Assembly: GCA_905235375.1 (NCBI GenBank)
Contig: CAJOLH010000014.1
Location: 1-53,432 of the forward strand
Direction of reading: 5' to 3'
From: an uncultured Bacteroidales bacterium
Lineage (GTDB): Bacteria; Bacteroidota; Bacteroidia; Bacteroidales; UBA3663
Length of the DNA: 53,432 nt
Part shown: one piece after another, positions 34,401 through 44,251 of the stretch
Numbering within the stretch: the stretch's first letter is position 1
Layout: every line of letters starts with the position of its first letter
Position numbers and translations under genes: made by a program
Notes under the pieces: generated by a model
The model's input: only the letters and a program-made list of their open reading frames with translations
The model's database searches: none
What the model was told of the DNA's origin: nothing

Positions 34401-37400
34401 AACTTCGAATCGGCCAACTACGAATATATCGAATTCTGGATGATGGACCCGTTCATCCAAATCGAAGGTGACGAGACATGGAAACCCAACGATGAAGGCA
34501 AGCTCATCCTGCAACTCGGAGAAATATCTGAAGATATCCTGAAAGACGGTTACAAGTCGTTCGAGAATGGCTTGGACATCAACGGTGACCTTTCTGCCAT
34601 CAAGGAAACCACTTGGGGACGCGTTTCTACACGAACCTCAACGGTTTATGCCTTCGACAATTCTTCCTCTTCACATGCTGCACAAGACGTTGGTCTCGAC
34701 GGTCTCAGCGATGCCGACGAAGCAAACTTCCAGACCTATCAGAACTTTGTGGATTCCCTTCGTCAGCGCGTATCGCCGGAGGTTCTTTCTTCGTGGCAGA
34801 ACGATCCGTATTCGCCCATCAACGACCCGGCTGGCGACAACTACCACTACTTCCGTGGCAGAGACTTTGACAGCGACAATGTCTCAATCCTGAACCGCTA
34901 CAAGCACATCAACGGCACCGAAGGCAACGCGCCATCGACATCCGACAGCCAGGAGTCCTACAGCACTGCCTACAAGAGTACGCCCGACGTGGAGGACATC
35001 AACAAGGATAACACGATCAACGAAAACGAGCGATTCTACGAATACGATATCGAGCTGGTTCGTGGTCACATGAATCTGGCTGAAAACAAATACCTTGCCG
35101 ACATCAGCACACGCCAGGTTCGTCTGCGCGACGGCCAGACCCACGAAGTGAAGTGGTACCTGTTCCGCGTGCCCTTGCGTTTCCCCGACCGCAGGGAAGG
35201 AAACATCAACAACTTCAAGTCCATCCGCTTCATGCGAATGCTCATGACCGGTTGGCAGGAGGCACAGGTTCTTCGATTGGCCACCCTTGACCTCGTGCGC
35301 AGTGATTGGCGCACCTATTCCAACGACCTTTCCGATCCAGGTTATCCGCAAAGCTCTGACGCTCTGCTTTCGTCAAGCACAGTAAATATTGAGGAACATT
35401 CGGGTTCGCTACCGGTCAATTACGTCTTGCCGCCAGGCATCTCGCGTATCGTCACTCCAGGCACCAATGCCGTCCAGCAGAACGAGCAGGCCCTTGCACT
35501 GAAGATCACGAATCTTGACCCGCACGACGCCAAGGCCGTCTATAAGAGTTCAGGGCTCGATCTTCGCCAATACGACAACCTCCAGCTCTTCACCCACCTC
35601 CATGCCAATGCCGGCGAGGAAGACCAGCTGCGCGATGGCGACCTTGCCGTGTTCCTCCGTGTCGGCTCGGATTACAAGGACAACTACTACGAGTACGAAG
35701 TGCCCCTCCACAAGACACCAGCAGGTAACTACAACAACAACTCGTCGAGCGACCGACTCCTCGTCTGGCCCGAAGACAACATGATCAACGTGGAACTCTC
35801 GAAGTTCACTGCCCTGAAGCGTGAACGCAACGCCAAGAAGGAGCTGGGAGTCGATGGTGTGAGCTATACCCTCGAATATTCGGTCTATGACGAGGACAAC
35901 AAGTCGAACCGCATTTCGGTGAAAGGTAATCCTTCGCTGGGCGAATGTACGGTCTTCATGATCGGTGTGCGCAACGTCGGACGCACCACCAAGTCGGCTG
36001 TCGTCTGGGTCAACGAGCTCCGCACCGATGGCATGGACGAGAGCGGAGGCTGGGCAGCACGAGGCAACGCCACATTGCGCATCTCCGACCTTGCCACAGT
36101 CAATGGCTCCGGTTCGTACAGCAGCGCCGGTTGGGGCACGGTAGAGCAATCGACCGCTGTGCGTTCGCTCTCGAAGGACTACGACTACAACATCTCCGGC
36201 CAAACCGATATCGGCAAGTGGCTGCCTTCACAGGTCAAGCTGCATGCGCCCTTCTATTACAGCTACTCGAAGTCGGTGAGCACACCGAAGTACGATCCGT
36301 ACAACGAGGACCTGACCGTCGATGAGACACTCGACACCTACCCCACCGAACGGCAAAAGGACTCCATCCGATCGCTCGTTCAGACCACAGCCGAAACCAA
36401 GTCGCTGTCGCTGACCGGCGTAAAGTTCGATGTCAAGTCGAAACATTCGATGCCTTGGGACCCCGCCAATGTCACTGTAGGTTATTCGCAGAACAAGCAG
36501 ACCACCCACGACCCGACTACAGAATACGAGTACAACAATACCTACAAGGGCAACATCAACTACAACTGGGCTCCCTATTTCAAGCCCTGGAAACCATTTG
36601 CTTCAAAGAGTGGCAACAATGCGAGAACCGGCAATTCGCAAGCCGACAGGAATGCCGCCAATCAAAGAAGAGCTACCTCGGCAGGCAGCAGTTCGAACAA
36701 CAAGTCTCCATTCAAGAAACTGAAAGACGACTTCCAGTTCAACTGGTTGCCCAACAGCATCTCCCTCTCCGCCCAGGTCAACCGCACCTATCACGAGGAG
36801 CAGCTCAGGAACGTCGAGACCTACCAATCGGACTTCTCCATTCCTGTCTCCTACACCAAGACCTTCACGATGCTGCGTCAGACCAGCATTTCGTGGGACA
36901 TCACCAAGACGCTGAAAGCCAACTTCCAGTCGGCCACCAATGCGCGTATCGATGAGCCTGACGTTCCCGTCAACCGCTATCTTTACCCCGATGATTATGA
37001 ACGCTGGAAGGACACCATCTGGACACAGATATGGAAGTTGGGAACGCCTGTCAACTACAACCAGTCGTTCGACGTCTCCTGGACGATACCCATCAACAAG
37101 ATCACCTGGACCGACTGGATCAACCTTTCGGCCAAATACAAATCGACCTATCAATGGAATCGCGGCACTCAGATCGATGAGCAGACATCGACAGGCAACA
37201 CCCTTCAGAACAATGCGCAATGGCAGTTCGACGGCAAGTTCAACCTCGAATCGCTCTACAACAAATCGAAATTCCTGAAGAAGGTGAACGATAAATTCAG
37301 GCCACAACGGTCAACCGCCTCGAACAACCGCAAACAGGCAAACAACAGAAAGACGCAGAACACCACGCAGACGAAGCAGAAAAAGGACTTCAAGCAAGTG

Positions 37401-39089
37401 CTTCAGCTTGCTGGCAACGACACGACCATCGTCCTCAAGCATAACCTGGACACGCGTCGCATCATCGTCAGTGCCACCGACAATGAAACCGAACACTCCT
37501 ATCCGCTCAACTTCAAGAAAGTGGATAGGAACAACATCAGGATTACGGCTTCCGACAGTGTCAAGGTTGAGGTTGTCATCAAGGCAGACAAGCCCCTTGA
37601 CGACCAGAAATGGTATAAGACATTGCAGGTAGCTTCACGCCTCCTGATGTCGGTACGCAGCATCCAGATCGGCTACAAGCAGACGCTGGACACCTATTTG
37701 CCCTATTTCCGGTCGAACATCGGCGACTTCTACGGACAAGGGTCGAGCGATGCAGGCCTCGTCCCGGGCATGGGCTTTGCCTTCGGCTTCGAAAACGGCG
37801 AATCATTTACCGAGAAGGCAGCCCGCAATGGGTGGCTCATCGTCAACGACTCGCTCACTTCGCCAGCTGTCTATAACTTCACCAAAGACCTCTCCTACTC
37901 GGCAGTCCTTGAACCATGGACTGGCCTGAAGATCAACATCAACGGCGCATGGAAGAACAATGAACGCAAGTCCAACCAGTTCATGTACCCCGACCTTCCT
38001 ATCACACGCTCGGGATCGTTCCAGATGACCACCATCGCCATCGGTTCAAGTTTTGGAGGCAATGACGCCGGTGACAACTATTCGAGCGAAGTCTTCCACC
38101 AGTTCATCCTCAATCGGGAAATCATCTACCAGCGCATCCTCGCCAAATATGCCGAGGCAATCTTCCCGTCCGAGGGCGGATTCATCAGCAGAATGGACAA
38201 TAAGGATTTTGCCGGCAAGAATGTGGTCAGCTTCAATCCCGAGACGGGTCAATACGAACAGAACTTCGGTGCCTCACGCATCAACTCGAGCGATGTCCTT
38301 GTTCCCGCGTTTGTAGCTGCCTATCTGGGAGGTGATGCAAACACTGTCAGCCTCAACCCGATTCCAAAGATGTGGAAAGCGCTGCCCAACTGGAAAGTCA
38401 CCTACGACGGCGTGCTTCAGCTCTTCCCGAAACTGTCGAAGTGGTTCAAGACGATACAGTTCACTCATGGATACAACTGTACTTACGCCATCGGCAACTA
38501 CCAGACCTACACCAACTACATCGAACTGGAAGAAGGACTTGGCTACACGCTCGATGCCACCAACAATTGCCCGCTCCCCTCGTCAGAATTCGATATCGGC
38601 ACCGTCACCCTCACCGAAAGCTGGGCACCCCTCGGCGGTGTGAACGCTACCCTCGTGAATGGCCTTACCGTGAGAGGCGAATACAAGCATACCCGCTCGG
38701 TATCGCTGGCGATGTCGAGTGCTCAAATCACCGAAAACGTCTCGAAAGACCTGACGTTCGGCGTCGGCTATAAGATTGCCAACTTCAACCAGAAGATCGG
38801 AATGCCCGACGGCAATCAGAAGGGCGTGAGCCATGACCTCAACCTGAAGTTTGACATGACGCACAAGAACCAGATGTCACTGCTTCGCAAGATTTCCGAC
38901 GAATACACACAAGCCACGTCGGGCAACACGGCATGGACATTCAAGTTCTCGGCCGACTACCAGTTCTCCAAGATGCTGCAGATGAAGCTCTACTACGACC
39001 GACAGGTCAACACACCGCTCATCTCCACTTCCTATCCTACCGTAAACAGCGATTTCGGCATGACTTTGACCCTCCAACTCACCCGCTAA
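31413..39089 (+). CDS. sprA: SprA/Sov-type translocon of the type IX secretion system
   Basis: Giant outer-membrane protein of 2558 residues, the transport channel of the type IX secretion system (a very large beta-barrel in Flavobacterium SprA). An N-terminal hydrophobic stretch (about 12-30) acts as a signal. The segment RGAFFLEQYHKAVEEEEGKGEFDLLDMQF, then a long series of beta-rich repeats with the family-typical SMTTGNSLISGG, GVTNLQQ, DWVAGYTVQSSTGRIIFPVVEPFG and YIDDFE elements, and the closing QFSKMLQMKLYYDR with a final aromatic-poor strand fit the family, as does the length. No frameshift was seen across 7.7 kb. The Plug gene lies nearby on the opposite strand. The gene ends in a strong terminator. 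Confidence 0.95.
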   Translation: MRQTKHNHRLRMLGLSMGCAILFGSLAYGYAPATMLVASLPQSQNVSPQTKGEEADSVYHSRYPVAPTTPDMAPDLEKAHPADLKTPENVKTVVEYDWKNNRYLIKTMLGEKQIGNPIPMTMQEYSKYTERQQRGAFFLEQYHKAVEEEEGKGEFDLLDMQFSLGPAEKLFGPGGIRVKTQGSASLSMGMKHNVVDNPTLSEQARDQWTFDFDEQIQLNMKASIGSKMSFDLNYNTQATFDFDATQFKLAFAGEEDDIVQNLEAGNVSMTTGNSLISGGASLFGVKSKLKFGKLNITALLAKQESSSKTVSSKGGVTKRTYEILPTEYDENRHYFLGHFFRDTYDQNMEKLPLISSGIEITKIEVWMTNRRASYDNARNILAFADLGESNPDEMQHPEWATSSGTEAPSNNNNSLYATLRDNYPALRDITLVSSTIPTIAIPGSGGTMESGADYEKVESARLLSSSEYSLNSALGYLSLKSKIDDDCVLAVAFQYTKGGQTYQVGEFSTDNSDDTSKTLYVKLLKSTAGNPEHSIWDLMMKNIYSLGVTNLQQSNFTMQIQYLTDSIGVYTNYINDGPIAQQLLIKVMNLDQLNSHQERHPDGQFDWVAGYTVQSSTGRIIFPVVEPFGSHLAKKLGNDPALVARYCYPNLYSQTLTDAEQDAEHNKFRIRGDYTASSGAEINLGAMNVARGSVRVTAGGTTLTEGSDYTVDYTMGIVTILNESIIESGTNVSVSLEDQSEYSLQRKTMMGLDMQYDWSKNLTLGATVINLSETPLTRKVSMSEIPINNTIYGFNFKWNKDFMWLTNAIGAIPWIKATAPSNLSIEGEWAQLIASHSSEIGNNGSIYIDDFESSESSTNLAVPTLWQLSSTPVSIEGRDVGGTLFSTAYNDRRAHLAWYRIDNLFTSQTSNLTPAHIKNDIVQLCDPRVRQVTFEEIYPNKELEYGETGILDVMNLSYYPRERGQYNVGASRILGDGTLANPQGNWGGMMRAMDVTNFESANYEYIEFWMMDPFIQIEGDETWKPNDEGKLILQLGEISEDILKDGYKSFENGLDINGDLSAIKETTWGRVSTRTSTVYAFDNSSSSHAAQDVGLDGLSDADEANFQTYQNFVDSLRQRVSPEVLSSWQNDPYSPINDPAGDNYHYFRGRDFDSDNVSILNRYKHINGTEGNAPSTSDSQESYSTAYKSTPDVEDINKDNTINENERFYEYDIELVRGHMNLAENKYLADISTRQVRLRDGQTHEVKWYLFRVPLRFPDRREGNINNFKSIRFMRMLMTGWQEAQVLRLATLDLVRSDWRTYSNDLSDPGYPQSSDALLSSSTVNIEEHSGSLPVNYVLPPGISRIVTPGTNAVQQNEQALALKITNLDPHDAKAVYKSSGLDLRQYDNLQLFTHLHANAGEEDQLRDGDLAVFLRVGSDYKDNYYEYEVPLHKTPAGNYNNNSSSDRLLVWPEDNMINVELSKFTALKRERNAKKELGVDGVSYTLEYSVYDEDNKSNRISVKGNPSLGECTVFMIGVRNVGRTTKSAVVWVNELRTDGMDESGGWAARGNATLRISDLATVNGSGSYSSAGWGTVEQSTAVRSLSKDYDYNISGQTDIGKWLPSQVKLHAPFYYSYSKSVSTPKYDPYNEDLTVDETLDTYPTERQKDSIRSLVQTTAETKSLSLTGVKFDVKSKHSMPWDPANVTVGYSQNKQTTHDPTTEYEYNNTYKGNINYNWAPYFKPWKPFASKSGNNARTGNSQADRNAANQRRATSAGSSSNNKSPFKKLKDDFQFNWLPNSISLSAQVNRTYHEEQLRNVETYQSDFSIPVSYTKTFTMLRQTSISWDITKTLKANFQSATNARIDEPDVPVNRYLYPDDYERWKDTIWTQIWKLGTPVNYNQSFDVSWTIPINKITWTDWINLSAKYKSTYQWNRGTQIDEQTSTGNTLQNNAQWQFDGKFNLESLYNKSKFLKKVNDKFRPQRSTASNNRKQANNRKTQNTTQTKQKKDFKQVLQLAGNDTTIVLKHNLDTRRIIVSATDNETEHSYPLNFKKVDRNNIRITASDSVKVEVVIKADKPLDDQKWYKTLQVASRLLMSVRSIQIGYKQTLDTYLPYFRSNIGDFYGQGSSDAGLVPGMGFAFGFENGESFTEKAARNGWLIVNDSLTSPAVYNFTKDLSYSAVLEPWTGLKININGAWKNNERKSNQFMYPDLPITRSGSFQMTTIAIGSSFGGNDAGDNYSSEVFHQFILNREIIYQRILAKYAEAIFPSEGGFISRMDNKDFAGKNVVSFNPETGQYEQNFGASRINSSDVLVPAFVAAYLGGDANTVSLNPIPKMWKALPNWKVTYDGVLQLFPKLSKWFKTIQFTHGYNCTYAIGNYQTYTNYIELEEGLGYTLDATNNCPLPSSEFDIGTVTLTESWAPLGGVNATLVNGLTVRGEYKHTRSVSLAMSSAQITENVSKDLTFGVGYKIANFNQKIGMPDGNQKGVSHDLNLKFDMTHKNQMSLLRKISDEYTQATSGNTAWTFKFSADYQFSKMLQMKLYYDRQVNTPLISTSYPTVNSDFGMTLTLQLTR

Positions 39090-39128
39090 AATGCAAAACA
39101 TGGGGGTCACAAACGACTCTAAAACTGC

Positions 39129-39164
39129 AAATCGGACATATTTAGCCAAAAATATGCCCGATTT
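39129..39164 (+). terminator. Rho-independent terminator after sprA
   Basis: AAATCGGACATATTT (39129-39143) pairs with AAATATGCCCGATTT (39150-39164) over 15 positions (one A-C mismatch) with a six-base loop, followed by TTTTG. Its T tract runs into the -33 element of the pheT promoter. Confidence 0.9.
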
Positions 39165-39166
39165 TT

Positions 39167-39196
39167 TTGTTACGTGATAAATAATGAGTATATTTG
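39167..39196 (+). promoter_or_regulatory. Canonical Bacteroidetes promoter for pheT
   Basis: TTG at 39167-39169, an exact 19-bp spacer and TATATTTG at 39189-39196 match the consensus fully. The implied leader to the pheT ATG is about 40 nt. It is the best promoter in the window and serves as the model for the other -7 calls. Confidence 0.85.
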
Positions 39197-39242
39197 CGCG
39201 CGAAATATAACGCCTTATAAGCATTAAAACAAGATATATTCT

Positions 39243-41834
39243 ATGAACATTTCCTACAAGTGGCTGAAAGAATATCTGACGTTCAACCTCACTCCCGAGG
39301 AGACTTCGGCAGCCCTTACTTCCATCGGTCTTGAGACAGAAGGTGTCGAGGAGATCGAATCCATCCGTGGCGGTCTGAAAGGACTTGTCGTCGGACAGGT
39401 ACTGACTTGTGACGTGCACCCCAACTCCGACCACATGCACGTCACCACCGTAAATCTTGGCAACGCAAAGTGGGTAGCCGATGCCTACGGCTCACTCTGC
39501 ACACAAGACGAAGCCGGAAACATCATCGCACAAATCGTCTGTGGCGCGCCCAATGTGGCAGCCGGACAAAAGGTCATTGTCGCTACGCTTGGCACTACCC
39601 TTTACGACGGCGACCAGACTTTCACCATCAAGAAAGCCAAGCTCCGTGGCGTGGAATCGAACGGAATGATCTGTGCCGAGGACGAGATAGGTGTCGGCAC
39701 CGACCATGCCGGTATCATTGTCCTCCCCGAGGACACGCCCGTTGGTATGCCTGCCTCCGAGTACTATCACCTTGAGAGCGATTACCAGATCGCTGTTGAC
39801 ATAACTCCCAATCGCATTGATGCCGCTTCGCACTACGGCGTAGCCCGTGACCTCAATGCCTATCTTGGTGCGCACGACCTTCCCCACAAGCTCACCAAAC
39901 CCTCCGTCGAGGCATTCGATGCCGTCCACAAGGCCGACATGGCTGCCAACGTGGATTATAATCCCATCACCATCAAGGTCGATAATCCCGAAGCCTGCCC
40001 GCGCTACTCCGGCCTGACCATCGCTGGCGTGAAGGTCAAGGAGTCGCCCGAATGGCTCAAGAACAGGCTCAAGTCCATCGGTCTGCGCCCCATCAACAAC
40101 ATCGTCGATATCACCAACTACATCCTGTTCGAAACCGCTGTGCCGATGCATACCTTCGACGCTGACAAGGTCAAGGGAGGACAGATTGTAGTCAGGACCT
40201 GCGCCAACGGGACTCCTTTCGTGACCCTCGACGGCCAGGAGCACAAGCTCTCCGACAACGACCTGATGATCTGCAATGCCGAAGAGCCGATGTGCATTGC
40301 CGGTGTCTTCGGTGGGCTCGAATCAGGCACGACCGAACACACGACCAACATCTTCCTTGAGTGTGCTTGCTTCCATCCGACATGGATCCGCAAGACGGCA
40401 CGCCGTCAGCAGCTTTCCACCGATGCCTCCTTCCGCTACGAACGCGGCGTTGACATCAACAACATCCCATACGCCTTGCGTCGTGCTGCCTTGCTCGTCA
40501 AGGAGCTGGCAGGAGGCACCATCGTAGGCGACATCCAGGAGGTTTATCCTGTGAAGAATGTTCCTGCGGTCGTTGACCTCACCTACAAGCGCGTCAATAC
40601 ACTTTCGGGCATAGATATCCAGCCCGAAAAGGTGAAGCAGATACTCGGACTCCTTGAGATGGAGATTCTTTCCGAAGACGAGCATGGCGTCAAGATACAG
40701 ATTCCCGCCTACCGCGTAGATGTCACCCGCGACTGCGATGTCATCGAGGACATACTCCGCATCTACGGCTACGACCGCGTGCAGCTCCCCGGCACCGTTC
40801 ACACCAGCGCTGTCAGCAAGACAGCCACCGACGTGTCGAACAGCCTGCAGCAGATCATCAGCGAGCAGCTCACCGGAGCTGGCTACAACGAGATTCTGTG
40901 CAACTCGCTTACCGCCGAGGCTTTCTACGAAGGCCTGGAGACCTATCCGCAGAGCAAGCTCGTCCACGTGATGAATCCGCTGTCGAACGACCTCAATGTG
41001 ATGCGTCAGACGCTTCTGTTCGGCGGTCTGCAGTCCATTGGCCGCAACATCAACCACAAGGCGCCCAACTGTCGCTTCTACGAGTTCGGCAACACCTCGT
41101 TCTACAATGCCGAGAAACAGGCCGTAGTGAACGCCCAGGTTGCCAATGGCGAGAAGACGGCACTCGAAGTACAGCAGGAGGGGCGTGCCCTTGCCGGCTA
41201 TTCCGAAGAAAGCCATCTGGGCCTCTGGCTCACAGGCAATCGTCATCAGGGTTCTTGGGCAGTAGCCGACACGAAAGCCACCGTCTTCGAGCTCAAGGCT
41301 GCCGTGCTCAACATCCTCCGTCGTCTCGGCCTTGACACCGCGCTTCGCCAGAAGCAGTTCAACTCCGACATCTTCGCAGTCGGCCTCGACATCACCAATC
41401 CCAAAGGCAAGGTGCTCGCAACGCTTGGTATCGTTTCGAACAAGATACTCTCCCGCTTCGACATCGACCAGGAGGTTTGTTATGCCGACCTCAACTGGAA
41501 GGCACTCATGAAGGACGCTGCCAAGGTGAAGGTCGAACAGCAGGAGATTGCCAAGTTCCCGCCCGTCAAGCGCGACCTTGCCCTGCTCGTTGACCAGAGT
41601 GTTCAGTTCGCCGACATCGAGCGTATCGCCTACGACACCGAGAAGCGCCTCCTCAAGAGCATCACCCTCTTCGACGTTTATGAAGGCAAGAACCTCCCTG
41701 CCGGCAAGAAGTCGTACGCCATCTCGCTCATCCTGCAGGATGCCGAGAAGACGCTCAACGACAAGGCCATCGATGCCACCATGCAGAAGTTCATCAGGAT
41801 GTTCGAGACGAAACTCGGTGCTTCACTCCGTTAA
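39243..41834 (+). CDS. pheT: Phenylalanyl-tRNA synthetase beta subunit
   Basis: Cytoplasmic subunit of the (alpha-beta)2 enzyme that charges tRNA-Phe; it recognises the tRNA and edits mischarged Tyr. Domains in order: N-terminal Trbp/OB fold (about 40-155, LKGLVVGQVLTCDVHPNSD), B3/B4 editing domain (about 210-400, DNPEACPRYSGLTI and FRYERGVDINN), B5 domain (about 415-490), catalytic-like core, and the C-terminal FDX-ACB anticodon-binding domain (KFPPVKRDLALLVDQ to the end). At 863 residues it is longer than the E. coli protein, partly from an insertion near 640-665. The alpha subunit gene is not in this window. Confidence 0.97.
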   Translation: MNISYKWLKEYLTFNLTPEETSAALTSIGLETEGVEEIESIRGGLKGLVVGQVLTCDVHPNSDHMHVTTVNLGNAKWVADAYGSLCTQDEAGNIIAQIVCGAPNVAAGQKVIVATLGTTLYDGDQTFTIKKAKLRGVESNGMICAEDEIGVGTDHAGIIVLPEDTPVGMPASEYYHLESDYQIAVDITPNRIDAASHYGVARDLNAYLGAHDLPHKLTKPSVEAFDAVHKADMAANVDYNPITIKVDNPEACPRYSGLTIAGVKVKESPEWLKNRLKSIGLRPINNIVDITNYILFETAVPMHTFDADKVKGGQIVVRTCANGTPFVTLDGQEHKLSDNDLMICNAEEPMCIAGVFGGLESGTTEHTTNIFLECACFHPTWIRKTARRQQLSTDASFRYERGVDINNIPYALRRAALLVKELAGGTIVGDIQEVYPVKNVPAVVDLTYKRVNTLSGIDIQPEKVKQILGLLEMEILSEDEHGVKIQIPAYRVDVTRDCDVIEDILRIYGYDRVQLPGTVHTSAVSKTATDVSNSLQQIISEQLTGAGYNEILCNSLTAEAFYEGLETYPQSKLVHVMNPLSNDLNVMRQTLLFGGLQSIGRNINHKAPNCRFYEFGNTSFYNAEKQAVVNAQVANGEKTALEVQQEGRALAGYSEESHLGLWLTGNRHQGSWAVADTKATVFELKAAVLNILRRLGLDTALRQKQFNSDIFAVGLDITNPKGKVLATLGIVSNKILSRFDIDQEVCYADLNWKALMKDAAKVKVEQQEIAKFPPVKRDLALLVDQSVQFADIERIAYDTEKRLLKSITLFDVYEGKNLPAGKKSYAISLILQDAEKTLNDKAIDATMQKFIRMFETKLGASLR

Positions 41835-41886
41835 TTCCAGCAAAAATCATTAATCATAATCACACGAAATATAACAAAGAAACATT

Positions 41887-42621
41887 ATGGGAAGAGCGTT
41901 TGAATATCGCAAAGCACGCATTATGGCGCGCAACAGCAAGAACAGCAAAATGTTCTCGAAACTCAGCAAGGAAATAACTATGTGCGTCAAGGCCTCTGGC
42001 CCCGACCCAGACAACAATAGCCGTCTGCGCACCCTGATTGCTACGGCAAAGTCGGCCAGTATGCCCAAAGACACCATCGACCGTGCCATCAAAAAGGGCA
42101 GCGACAACGATGCCGGCAACTACAAGGAACTCACCTACGAAGGATACGGCCCATTCGGTATCGCCATCGTCGTGGAGGCTGCCACCGACAACAATACCCG
42201 CACCGTTGCCAATGTCCGCTCCTACTTCACCAAGTTTGGCGGCACCCTCGGCACTTCCGGCTCGTTGAGCTTCCTCTTTGCCCACAAGTCCGTTTTCACC
42301 GTCAAGGCCAAGGAAGGCGTTGACATGGACGAGCTCGAACTTGAGCTGATCGACTACGGTGTCGATGAGATCTACTTCGACGAGGAGGAGAACACCATTA
42401 CGGCTTATGGTGAGTACGAATCGTACTCCCAGATGCAGCAGTACTTCGAGGAGAATGGTTTCGAGATCGTCAGTGCAGAATTCGTACGCATTCCAAACGA
42501 TACCAAGGAAGTTACTCCCGAGCAGCGTGAGACCCTCGACAAGCTCCTTGCAAAGTTCGATGAGGACGAAGATGTGACCAATGTCTTCACCAACATCAAG
42601 GAGGAGGACGAAGAGGAATAA
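41887..42621 (+). CDS. YebC/PmpR-family protein
   Basis: Cytoplasmic protein of 244 residues. The first part MGRAFEYRKARIMARNSKNSK, then the GPDPDNNSRLRTLIATAKSASMPKDTIDRAIKKGSD segment with the following YEGYGPFGIAIVVEAATDNNTRTVANVRSYF, are textbook YebC. The family was described as transcriptional regulators; more recent work links YebC-type proteins to translation of difficult peptide stretches at the ribosome. The C-terminus is very acidic. It starts 52 nt after pheT on the same strand, and such a pairing with translation genes is suggestive. Confidence 0.94.
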   Translation: MGRAFEYRKARIMARNSKNSKMFSKLSKEITMCVKASGPDPDNNSRLRTLIATAKSASMPKDTIDRAIKKGSDNDAGNYKELTYEGYGPFGIAIVVEAATDNNTRTVANVRSYFTKFGGTLGTSGSLSFLFAHKSVFTVKAKEGVDMDELELELIDYGVDEIYFDEEENTITAYGEYESYSQMQQYFEENGFEIVSAEFVRIPNDTKEVTPEQRETLDKLLAKFDEDEDVTNVFTNIKEEDEEE

Positions 42622-42685
42622 TTTGACCAAATATCCCCCAACATCCCCCCACCACCCCTTATTCGCGCGTACATTATAATTATTT

Positions 42686-44248
42686 ATGTCTATTCAACTA
42701 CAAAAGATACAAGAACTAATCAAGAATCGCGAGACTGCACGTCTTGGCGGAGGAGAAAAGCGTATAGCTGCTCAGCATGCCAAGGGTAAGCTGACGGCTC
42801 GCGAACGCATTGAGGCGCTGGTCGATCCGGGTTCGTTCGAAGAGACCGATATGTTCCTGATCCACCGTTGCACCAACTTCGGCACCGACAAGTCTCACCC
42901 GTTCGGCGATGGCGTGGTCACAGGTTCCGCCACCATCGGCGGTCGCCTCGTCTTCCTCTATGCCCAGGACTTCACGGTCAGCGGTGGTTCGCTCAGCGTC
43001 ACCATGGCCGAAAAGATTTGCAAGATCATGGACATGGCCATGCGTGTAGGCGCTCCGTTCATCGGTCTTAACGACTCGGGAGGTGCCCGTATTCAGGAGG
43101 GCATTGCTTCGATGGCTGGCTTTGGCGAAATCTTCGAACGCAACATCCTGGCATCAGGTGTCATTCCTCAGATCTCCTGCATCATGGGTCCCTGTGCCGG
43201 CGGATCGGTCTATTCGCCTGCCCTCACCGACTTCGTGCTGATGGTCAAGAACACGTCCTATATGTTCCTCACCGGCCCCAAGGTCGTCAAGGAAGTGCTG
43301 GGCGAAGTGGTCGATCAGGAGCAGCTCGGCGGCGCATCGGTTCATGCCACCAAGTCGGGTGTCGCTCATTTTGCTGCCGAGAACGAGGATGAAGCCATTG
43401 CAATGATTCGTCAACTGCTCAGCTACATCCCGCAGAACAACATGGAGGAGGCTCCCCGCATCGAATGTACCGACCCCATCGACCGCATGGAGGATTCGTT
43501 GAACGAGATCATCCCCGAGTCTGCCAATCAGGCCTACGACATGTATCAGGTCATCGCCTCCATCGTGGACAATGGCGAGATGTTCGAAGTACATTCCGGC
43601 TGGGCAAAGAATATCATCGTAGGCTTTGCCCGCATGAACGGACAGAGCGTCGGCATCGTTGCCAACCAGCCCAAGGTAATGGCGGGCTGTCTCGACTCGA
43701 ATGCTTCGCGCAAGGCGGCTCGTTTCGTGCGCTTCTGCGATGCCTTCAACATTCCGCTGGTCACCCTCGTCGATGTGCCGGGCTTCCTGCCTGGAACAGG
43801 ACAGGAGTACAATGGCGTGATCGACCATGGTGCCAAGCTGCTCTACGCCTACGGCGAATCGACCGTTCCCAAGGTCACTGTCACACTCCGCAAGAGCTAT
43901 GGCGGTTCCCACATCGTGATGAGCTGCAAGCAGCTTCGCGGTGATGTCAACTACGCCTGGCCTTCTGCCGAGATTGCCGTCATGGGCTCGGGTGGTGCCG
44001 TGGAGGTGCTCTATGGCAAGGAGCTGAAGGCTGCCGAGACGCCCGAGGCCAAGGCTCAGATCATCCAGGAGAAGAAGAACGAGTACGAGAAGCTCTTCTG
44101 CAATCCTTACGATGCTGCGCACAAGGGCTACATCGACGATGTCATCGAGCCTCGAAACACCCGTTTCCGCGTAATCCGTGCCCTTGAGAAGCTTCACAAC
44201 AAGCGTGTCGAGAATCCTGCCAAGAAGCACGACAATCTGCCACTCTAA
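42686..44248 (+). CDS. Carboxyltransferase subunit of methylmalonyl-/propionyl-CoA (de)carboxylase
   Basis: Cytoplasmic biotin-dependent carboxyltransferase of 520 residues (MmdA/PccB family), moving CO2 between an acyl-CoA and the biotin carrier. Crotonase-like folds carry the two oxyanion regions: [38 protein letters not shown] in the N-half and [16 protein letters not shown] with [16 protein letters not shown] in the C-half (each a recognised hallmark). The C-terminal HDNLPL end is typical. It is followed three bases later by an OadG-like gene and then the biotin carrier, the usual order for a sodium-pumping methylmalonyl-CoA decarboxylase used to make propionate. The exact acyl-CoA is an inference. 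Confidence 0.93.
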   Translation: MSIQLQKIQELIKNRETARLGGGEKRIAAQHAKGKLTARERIEALVDPGSFEETDMFLIHRCTNFGTDKSHPFGDGVVTGSATIGGRLVFLYAQDFTVSGGSLSVTMAEKICKIMDMAMRVGAPFIGLNDSGGARIQEGIASMAGFGEIFERNILASGVIPQISCIMGPCAGGSVYSPALTDFVLMVKNTSYMFLTGPKVVKEVLGEVVDQEQLGGASVHATKSGVAHFAAENEDEAIAMIRQLLSYIPQNNMEEAPRIECTDPIDRMEDSLNEIIPESANQAYDMYQVIASIVDNGEMFEVHSGWAKNIIVGFARMNGQSVGIVANQPKVMAGCLDSNASRKAARFVRFCDAFNIPLVTLVDVPGFLPGTGQEYNGVIDHGAKLLYAYGESTVPKVTVTLRKSYGGSHIVMSCKQLRGDVNYAWPSAEIAVMGSGGAVEVLYGKELKAAETPEAKAQIIQEKKNEYEKLFCNPYDAAHKGYIDDVIEPRNTRFRVIRALEKLHNKRVENPAKKHDNLPL

Positions 44249-44251
44249 GAA

